A DNA stretch of 64,000 nucleotides from contig JAUJYZ010001255.1 of NCBI GenBank assembly GCA_033675265.1, positions 637,165-701,164 on the forward strand, in the 5' to 3' direction. This document shows, piece by piece, positions 56,701 to 64,000 of this stretch. A program made the position numbers and the translations under genes. Every line of letters starts with the position of its first letter. Positions within the stretch are counted from its first letter, which is position 1. Origin of the DNA: Actinostola sp. cb2023 (Eukaryota > Cnidaria > Anthozoa > Actiniaria > Actinostolidae). The notes under the pieces are model-generated. The model made no database searches, had not been told where the DNA came from, and saw only the letters and a list, made by a program, of their open reading frames with translations.

Positions 56701-59700
56701 GGGCGGTGTCCGGCTTAGGAGAGGGTTGACTGTAGTTCAAACTCACCAAGAATATCTTCTGATTTATGAGACGGCAAACCCTCAGCTTTGATCACGTGAA
56801 CAACTAGGCGACCTGCCCTTGGTTCCTGGCACAGGGATACCGACAACGTCCCAAGCTCGTCATTCTATCGAGATTACGATATGAAATTAAGAAGAGAGAG
56901 ATTTGTAAAAGAAGGCAGGAGGACTTACCACTTCAGGCACTGATTGTGATTTCAGTTTTCGCATAATGGTCTCTCCTTCCTCTAAATTGATCTCAGACAG
57001 CGGTACCAGTATGTCGGCGACAAATTCACTATGGACAAAAACGAATTATTATCCTGGAATAGATGGAAGACAACAGGCCGGGTTGGAGTAACGGATAATT
57101 ATGTCAGGTCTATAATACTATCACTCTAGCCTACGCTGCATGGTGCTGGGGCACCATGTCTATGGGGCAGGGGGAAGGGAGACGGAGGGGAGAGAGGTAG
57201 GGTATGTTTCACCCTCGCAAATGAACTCAACTCTATAGTTTGTCATCCAGTTTGTCCACCGGGGAAATTTAGGGAGAGGGGGGGCCTATTTAAAACCACA
57301 GAATGACGACACGGATTATTATTTTATTGTCAACAAAACTCGCGTTTAAAGTGCTAATAAACAGCTGTTTATATCCTTGTTTGTCGCACATGAAGTTGGA
57401 AATGTGAAGCTCAGAAATACACCCCTGAACATCTAATAGATTATCTTGGTTTGGTCTTCTTATGTCGGTGCTCGAACTCGACAGAATGGATCGAACGAGG
57501 GCAAGGGGCGGCTTAATACAGCATGTACGGTATATCCCACACGGCAATCATGTAAAACAGTAACATATGATGTATCTTATTTTTAATATTTTAGATAACC
57601 ATTGTATTGTATTTCTACTGATGATTTTACCGTGTTTATAAATAAACTTTATGTATGTATCTATTACGAGGTAGCGGGAAGTTATTAATAATAAATAAAT
57701 TTATTATTATTATTATTATTAATTTGAGACAACTGAGGTGGAGATTGCGGGGTTCTACTATGCGTTTCGATGTAGGAATTAAGACAGATTCTTTCAACCA
57801 GTCTACAGGTCAAATACACATATATATATACTTTCTAGTCTACTGACAACAAACGATTACAATTATTTTACCTTCGCGAGAATTTGTCGTAGTCCAAGAC
57901 CACGAACTTCAGAGTGGAATTCTCGGCCTGCTCTAACGATATCCGATCAAATACACAAATTCTATTGGTCGAAAGGTTCATAAAATTTGTTCGCACATCT
58001 TTGTCGTCGTCGCCGCTCATTAAATTCACTCTGACGTAGGGTGTTGATACCCCGGATGTACGCAGTTGAGGCAGATCGAACATACCATTTACCTTGAGAA
58101 AGGAATGGAAAAGGGAAATCAATTATTCCTTTAATTTTCCCTTTTGATCACTCTTTTCTCACTAACTTCCCTTAGATTTTTCTTCTCCCCTCCCTCCCTC
58201 CCACCCACCATCCTCATGCACCCCTCCATCCTCATCCCTCCTTCCTTACCCCTCCTTCCTCGCCCTCCTTCCTCGCCCCTCCATCCTCACCCCTCCATCC
58301 TCACCCCTCCTTCCTCACCCCTCCATCCTCACCCCTCCAGTCCATCCTCACTCCTCCTTCCTCACCCCTCCAGTCCATCCTCACCCCTCCATCCTCACAC
58401 CCCTTCCTTCCTCACCCCTCCAGTCCATCCTCACCCCTCCATGCTCACCCCTATGTACGTACTGTCTACTACTATTCCACTTCCGGCTTCCTCTCTTTCT
58501 TTCTTCTTTCTTCCTTTCTTTCTTCCATCATTTCTTTCTTCCATCCTTTCTTCCTTCCATCCTTTCTTCCATCCTTTCTTCCTTTCATCCTTTCTTCCTT
58601 TCATCCTTTCTTCCTTTCATCCTTTCTTCCTTCCATCCTTTCTTCCTTCCATCCTTTCTTCCATCCTTTCTTTCTTTGCTTCTCTACTTCTTTCTTTTTA
58701 TCTTACTCTATTTCAGTACTTTCTTTTTGATTTGTCGATTTTCTATCTTTCTTTGTCTAGAATTACCTAAAGATCGTGTTGCTCATTCTATATGGTGTTC
58801 CCACGGGATATTCAATAACATCCATCCCACTTCCAAAGGTCAGTGCATTCAGCCAATCAAAACCCAAGCCTCGTGCAACCCGATATTAGCGCTAAAAATC
58901 GAAAAGAAAAACAAACTCGAGATATGTTCAAACACGAATGTTTAACAAGCAAGCAAGTTCCTGTTTCGTAATATATTGTCTCGAAAAATATATTTTTCCG
59001 GTCTTGAAATATAGTGAAAGTCGCCCAGTTTCAGCATCTAGATTTATTTTTAACTAAGTTTTTCCTCTTTACTAGCGACAGCGGGAATGTTTGCAAGCCC
59101 TGCGCGCTAGCGAATACAATATCGTGTGAATACAACATGCTAAAGTTTATCTATAAATGCAATAAATCCTTTTAGTCTACATGAACTGAGAATATAGTAG
59201 TATCTAGGGACTGAAAACCTTATTTTATAAAGCAGCAAGGTCAATATCTACGTTCAAGTCGGACTTCTCCACTGAAAACTAAACTGAAGAAATTCTGCGA
59301 ATTTAAAAGACCAAAACAATAATAATTTTAATCAATTAATTGTTTAGTATTTTAATTTTAATTTAATTATTTACCATAGAAAGGAAAAGCTCAAATACGA
59401 AATCGAACTGAAGAACTATAAATAATACTTTACTAACGTTTCGAAAGCAGTTTGTCATGTGAATTTATATCCACTGACGAGGTCAAAGTGGTGGACTATT
59501 TTATGAGACTTTTTGTCTGCAATGTTCTGTTGAAGAACCCGACCTAAATAAATTAATAAATGAATCTCAACAGAATTTGTTTAGCTTTGGCTCAAAACAA
59601 CGACACAAAAATTGTACGAAAAATCATAATAAATACCTTTTTCTGTAGCTAAATATACTTCTGGAGTACACTATTGTGAAAATAATCGGTACACCGTCCG

Positions 59701-60337
59701 AAATTCTCACAAATGTTGATACTATCTCCGAAGCAAACACATCATTTAAACATGTTAAAGATCGTCTAAAATAACAGTTAATTAACGTTAATTATACCTG
59801 AACGACAAGCAAGCTCTTCGTTGTCACATAATGTATCGATGCTTGAATCTTTCCATATGGAGTAACTGAGGATTTCCTCTTGATTGCGCGATGAGCTGGC
59901 GTTAGCGTTGACGCGGCCCTGCGGTACTTAGGTCTTGCCCGTTCTCGGTTATACTTGCTCTCGATCTCGCTTAAAGATCTTTGAAACTGTGGATGGGAAA
60001 TGGTCGGCGTTCCCATCGGTGACTGACTGACAGGGGACTCGCACTCGTCCTTCCTCTCGGCTGCGTCTTCTGCCGGGATATTGCTCATGGAGCTGCCACT
60101 ACCGCTTTCCTCAAAAGCGTCCTCATCGACGGCGTACGGTGGGATGACAAATAGTGGAGGATCAAGAGGTGAAATGTAGGAATACTGTGAGTGTAGTCTT
60201 CTCGCTCCCTTACAATTATGTTGAGCTCTACGACGCCTTGCGAAGTAAGTAACAAGTAACACAGTCAAGACGGCTATTATAACGAGAGCTGCGGTGATCC
60301 CAACACCAAACGCAATGTATCGAATAGTGTTACTCAT
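53731..60337 (-). CDS. synaptotagmin-like double-C2 membrane protein (five exons, 427 aa)
   Basis: Exons 60337-59798, 58092-57872, 57028-56929, 56864-56747 and 54035-53731 join in phases 0, 2, 0 and 1, all GT-AG, giving 427 aa. The N-terminus is short, then one membrane span (about residues 7-32) and an RRRR stop-transfer, with a Ser/Pro-rich linker to about 160. C2A starts at YGKIQASIHYVTTKSLLVVQV and ends near LSEINLEEGE. C2B runs from LGTLSVSLCQEP to QWNEMMSSPQKQIVQCHNL, where the family's WHxL ending reads CHNL. Family role: vesicle or membrane trafficking. Several Ca2+-ligand Asp positions are replaced: in C2A the first loop reads SGVSTPYV, although LDYD is kept, and in C2B the second loop reads FQSDFK. 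Ca2+-independent binding is therefore likely. The subfamily is not assigned. Confidence 0.88.
54978..56700 (+). repeat. 31-bp minisatellite, about 54 copies, in the last synaptotagmin-like intron
   Basis: AAGACGGACATCCATCTAAG followed by TCGCTCTCTCT repeats, with CATCC/CACCC variants. It ends in CTCGCTTAGCCGGG and then GTGTCCGGCTTAGGAGAGGG TTGACTGTAG, whose complement (CTACAGTCAACCCTCTCC) looks like a pogo/Tigger terminal repeat. The left border near 54960 (TTCACTGACGGACACC) is a weaker mate. The array appears to have grown inside such an element. Confidence 0.9.
57290..57720. other. synaptotagmin-like intron 2 sequence
   Basis: No conserved coding signal. An (ATT)n run at 57704-57722 and a TGGTGCTGGGGCACCA palindrome at about 57140 are the only features. 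Confidence 0.4.
58165..58690 (+). repeat. pyrimidine-rich tracts in synaptotagmin-like intron 1
   Basis: First CCTCACCCCTCCAT-type repeats (to about 58455), then TTTCTTCCTTCCATCC repeats. The 208-codon Pro/Ser/Phe frame across it is compositional. Confidence 0.85.
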
Positions 60338-60748
60338 CGTCTCCTGTGCAAACCCGAGTTACCGAAACGTTGCTTGGATAAGTAGAGCCGTTAGTTTCAA
60401 AATCCCGCCATGTTGGAGATTAAGAAAAGCCGTCTGCGTACTGCAACAGTTCACGACCAAAGTGCGTATAAAGAGTACCCCGCTAGGGTCCAAATCCTTC
60501 TGAGTTAGGGACACCTACAGAAACAGTGCATAAATACACACTGCAAGGATGCCCTGAAGTGAAGCGTTGTGTTGTTTGCTTACCCACTGCTTGTCTTGAT
60601 CGATGGTTTTCCAACGGAACCCTGACTGATGACAGCTTTTTATGTTTAATTTTTGTCAACACGTTGGAAATGGAAACATTGAGATTTCGTTACACTTCCG
60701 GTTGTAGAAGGCACAGGGAGCCCAATTTTAGTTGTCAAATGGGATTAG
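60338..60748 (-). promoter_or_regulatory. putative promoter region of the synaptotagmin-like gene
   Basis: Immediately upstream of the ATG. Contains CCGCCATG (60406), the reverse of a YY1-type CATGGCGG, and one inverted copy of the dispersed motif (GCACAGGGAGCCCAA, 60713). No TATA box was assigned. Confidence 0.3.
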
Positions 60749-60865
60749 AGTGATTTTACTAAACCCGTGATAAAGACATTAGTATAGACGTGTTCTTTTG
60801 TTTTCATTTGACTATTAGACATTAATTATTACATTGAATTTCACGGGTTAAATAAAACGACTCTT
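60749..60865. mobile_element. small MITE, second copy of the 43817 family
   Basis: AGAGTGATTTTACTAAACCC at the left, TTTCACGGGTTAAATAAAAC at the right, and TTTGACTATTAGACATTA centrally. Confidence 0.6.
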
Positions 60866-61029
60866 ATTTCTTCTCAGTTTGGTTTTGATCAGTTTGCTTT
60901 GTTTCGATTCTCTTTTGTTCCTTCCTGATTGTCTTATTTCCCTTCTTACACTATCCCTCTCTTTCTTTCCTTTGGCTTTTTCTTTTCTCATTTTTCTTCT
61001 TTCTTTTCGTTTCCTTGCCGTTCCCCCTC

Positions 61030-61066
61030 ATCCCCCCCCCCCCCCCCCCCAAAAAAAAAAAAAAAA
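61030..61066 (+). repeat. poly-C then poly-A tract
   Basis: Follows a C/T-rich stretch (60880-61030). Lengths are likely unreliable. Confidence 0.8.
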
Positions 61067-61441
61067 TAAATAAATTACAACTCGTTAATTATTTCAAACA
61101 TTTTTATTCTCTCAAATTAACCATTATATAATATTGCTATAATTATATTTTAATAATTTATGATATACTTTTTGACACCAAAGACTCGTACTACGAGAAA
61201 TAATAAATTAAATCTGAGAGGGAAATGTACAAGAAATGGATGATGTCTTCCTCAGTAGATAACCTGCATGTGCAGCCATTATGAGACGACATTTCGTAGG
61301 GGGTGGGTGGCAGACAACCTAGTTTCCACGGGCTCTCCTCCCTCAGTTATTTTACTCTTTCCTTTTGAGGAAGGGAGAAGAAGAGTTTGGGAACGAGGTT
61401 GGATAATAATTACATGTACTAGGTTACCCTTTGGCCTTCCT

Positions 61442-64000
61442 CTCGTAGAACAAACTGACAGTCCCGTGGAGAAGCAACAAGGGCGACTACTTACAAACTA
61501 GGTAGAACAAACTGACAGTCCCGTGGAGAAGCACCAAGAGCGACTACTTACAAACTAGGTAGAACAAACTGACAGTCCCGTGGAGAAGCAACAAGAGAAG
61601 ACTACTACTTACAAACTAGGTAGAACAAACTGACAGTCCCGTGGAGAAGCACCAAGAGCGACTACTTACAAACTAGGTAGAACAAACTGACAGTCCCGTG
61701 GAGAAGCACCAAGGGCGACTACTTACAAACTAGGTAGAACAAACTGACAGTCCCGTGGAGAAGCAACAAGGGCGACTACTTACAAACTAGGTAGAACAAA
61801 CTGACAGTCCCGTGGAAGCAACAAGGGCGACTACTTACAAACTAGGTAGAACAAACTGACAGTCCCGTGGAGAAGCAACAAGGGCGACTACTTACAAACT
61901 AGGTAGAACAAACTGACAGTCCCGTGGAGAAGCACCAAAGCGACTACTTACAAACTACAACTGACAGTCCCGTGGAGAAGCAACTAGGGCGACTACTTAC
62001 AAACTAGGTAGAACAAACTGACAGTCCCGTGGAGAAGCAACAAGGGGAGGTAGAAGCAACAAGGGCGACTACTTACAAACTAGGTAGAACAAACTGACAG
62101 TCCCGTGGAGAAGCAACAAGGGCGACTACTTACAAACTTAGAACAAACTGACAGGAGAAGCACAAGGGCGACTACTTACAAACTAGGTAGAACAAACTGA
62201 CAGTCCCGTGGAGAAGCACCAAGGGCGACTACTTACAAACTAGGTAGAACAAACTGACAGTCCCGTGGAGAAGCAACAAGGGCGACTACTTACAAACTAG
62301 GTAGAACAAACTGACAGTCCCGTGGAGAAGCAACAAGGGCGACTACTTACAAACTAGGTAGAACAAACTGACAGTCCCGTGGAGAAGCAACAAGGGCGAC
62401 TACTTACAAACTAGGTAGAACAAACTGACAGTCCCGTGGAGAAGCAACAAGGGACTACTTACAAACGACTACAAACTTACAAACTGACAGTCAGGTGGAG
62501 AAGCAACAAGGGGCGACTACTTACAAACTAGGTAGAACAAACTGACAGTCCCGTGGAGAAGCAACAAGGGCGACTACTTACAAACTAGGTAGAACAAACT
62601 GACAGTCCCGTGGAGAAGCAACAAGGGCGACTACTTACAAACTAGGTAGAACAAACTGACAGTCCCGTGGAGAAGCAACAAGGGCGACTACTTACAAACT
62701 AGGTAGAACAAACTGACAGTCCCGTGGAGAAGCAACAAGGGCGACTACTTACAAACTAGGTAGAACAAACTGACAGTCCCGTGGAGAAGCAAAGGGCGAC
62801 TACTTACAAACTAGGTAGAACAAACTGACAGTCCCGTGGAGAAGCAACAAGGGCGACTACTTACAAACTAGGTAGAACAAACTGACAGTCCCGTGGAGAA
62901 GCAACAAGGGCGACTACTTACAAACTAGGTAGAACAAACTGACAGTCCCGTGGAGAAGCAACAAGGGCGACTACTTACAAACTAGGTAGAACAAACTGAC
63001 AGTCCCGTGGAGAAGCAACAAGGGCGACTACTTACAAACTAGGTAGAACAAACTGACAGTCCCGTGGAGAAGCAACAAGGGCGACTACTTACAAACTAGG
63101 TAGAACAAACTGACAGTCCCGTGGAGAAGCAACAAGGGCGACTACTTACAAACTAGGTAGAACAAACTGACAGTCCCGTGGAGAAGCAACAAGGGCGACT
63201 ACTTACAAACTAGGTAGAACAAACTGACAGTCCCGTGGAGAAGCAACAAGGGGGCGACTACTTAGAACACAAACTAGGTAGAACAAACTGACAGTAGAAC
63301 AAACCCGTGGAGAAGCAACAAGGGCGACTACTTACAAACTAGGTAGAACAAACTGACAGTCCCGTGGAGAAGCAACAAGGGCGACTACTTACAAACTAGG
63401 TAGAACAAACTGACAGTCCCGTGGAGAAGCAACAAGGGCGACTACTTACAAACTAGGTAGAACAAACTGACAGTCCCGTGGAGAAGCAACAAGGGCGACT
63501 ACTTACAAACTAGGTAGAACAAACTGACAGTCCCGTGGAGAAGCAACAAGGGCGACTACTTACAAACTAGGTAGAACAAACTGACAGTCCCGTGGAGAAG
63601 CAACAAAGGGCGACTACTTACAAACTAGGTAGAACAAACTGACAGTCCCGTGGAGAAGCAACAAGGGCGACTACTTACAAACTAGGTAGAACAAACTGAC
63701 AGTCCCGTGGAGAAGCAACAAGGGCGACTACTTACAAACTAGGTAGAACAAACTGACAGTCCCGTGGAGAAGCAACAAGGGCGACTACTTACAACTGAAC
63801 TAGGTAGAACAAACTAGGTAGAAGCAACAAACTTACAAACTAGTAGAACCCAGTGGAGAAGCAACAAGGGCGACTACTTACAAACTAGGTAGAACAAACT
63901 GACAGTCCCGTGGAGAAGCAACAAGGGCGACTACTTACAAACTAGTAGAACAAACTGGCGAAGCAACTTACTACTTACAAACTAGGTAGAACAAACTGAC
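61442..64000 (+). repeat. 57-bp satellite running off the window edge, about 45 copies
   Basis: GGTAGAACAAACTGACAGTC followed by CCGTGGAGAAGCAACAAGGG and CGACTACTTACAAACTA repeats almost without change. Early units favour GCACCAAGAG. Disordered units occur at 62050, 62150, 62460, 63260 and from 63790 on. The window ends within the array. Confidence 0.96.

Noticed and set aside
58144..58770. 208-codon Pro/Ser/Phe-rich plus-strand ORF
   Set aside because: Created by CCTCACCCC and TTTCTTCC repeats inside an intron of the opposite-strand gene.

Overview
The window is animal nuclear DNA. It is AT-rich and has split genes with GT-AG introns. It holds two NR2-class nuclear receptors, a class C GPCR, a synaptotagmin-type protein and a bZIP factor, set in a dense background of foldback/MITE-type elements and minisatellites. 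COUP-TF-like receptors with compact three-exon structures, a 2A-bearing element fragment and many TA-flanked MITEs suggest a cnidarian, most likely an anthozoan. That assignment is inference from gene content, not a database match.

Layout: 0.2-0.8 kb holds a frameshifted remnant of a 2A-containing element (minus). 2.3-7 kb holds foldback elements, a tandem repeat and a possible first exon. 7.9-9.6 kb holds a bZIP gene (minus) whose leader carries an out-of-frame ORF overlapping the likely start codon. 10.5-13.1 kb is a direct duplication in which one copy has a roughly 700-bp (TTCA)n expansion. 14.0-19.9 kb (plus) and 25.4-21.5 kb (minus) are two convergent NR2 receptor genes with identical intron placement and phase. 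Intron 1 of the first receptor holds three minisatellites and a broken integrase fragment.

26.6-37.2 kb has no recognisable host gene. It contains a 3.8-kb composite element with Tc1/mariner-like ends, a second copy of that element's inner repeat interrupted by a 934-bp foldback element with a 9-bp target duplication, a hammerhead-like motif and several minisatellites. 37.9-40.8 kb is a 98-bp satellite that runs into the last codons of an intronless class C GPCR gene (40.7-43.4 kb, minus). 44-53 kb is gene-poor repeat DNA. 53.7-60.3 kb (minus) is a five-exon synaptotagmin-like gene whose introns hold a 31-bp minisatellite and pyrimidine-rich tracts. A 57-bp satellite runs from 61.4 kb off the right edge.

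The genes do not form a pathway or operon. The only functional grouping is the receptor pair, which looks like a local duplication. Exon joins were deduced by hand from splice consensus, phase and family resemblance, with no transcript evidence. Many open frames in the window begin at non-ATG codons or lie in repeats, and they are not annotated as genes.
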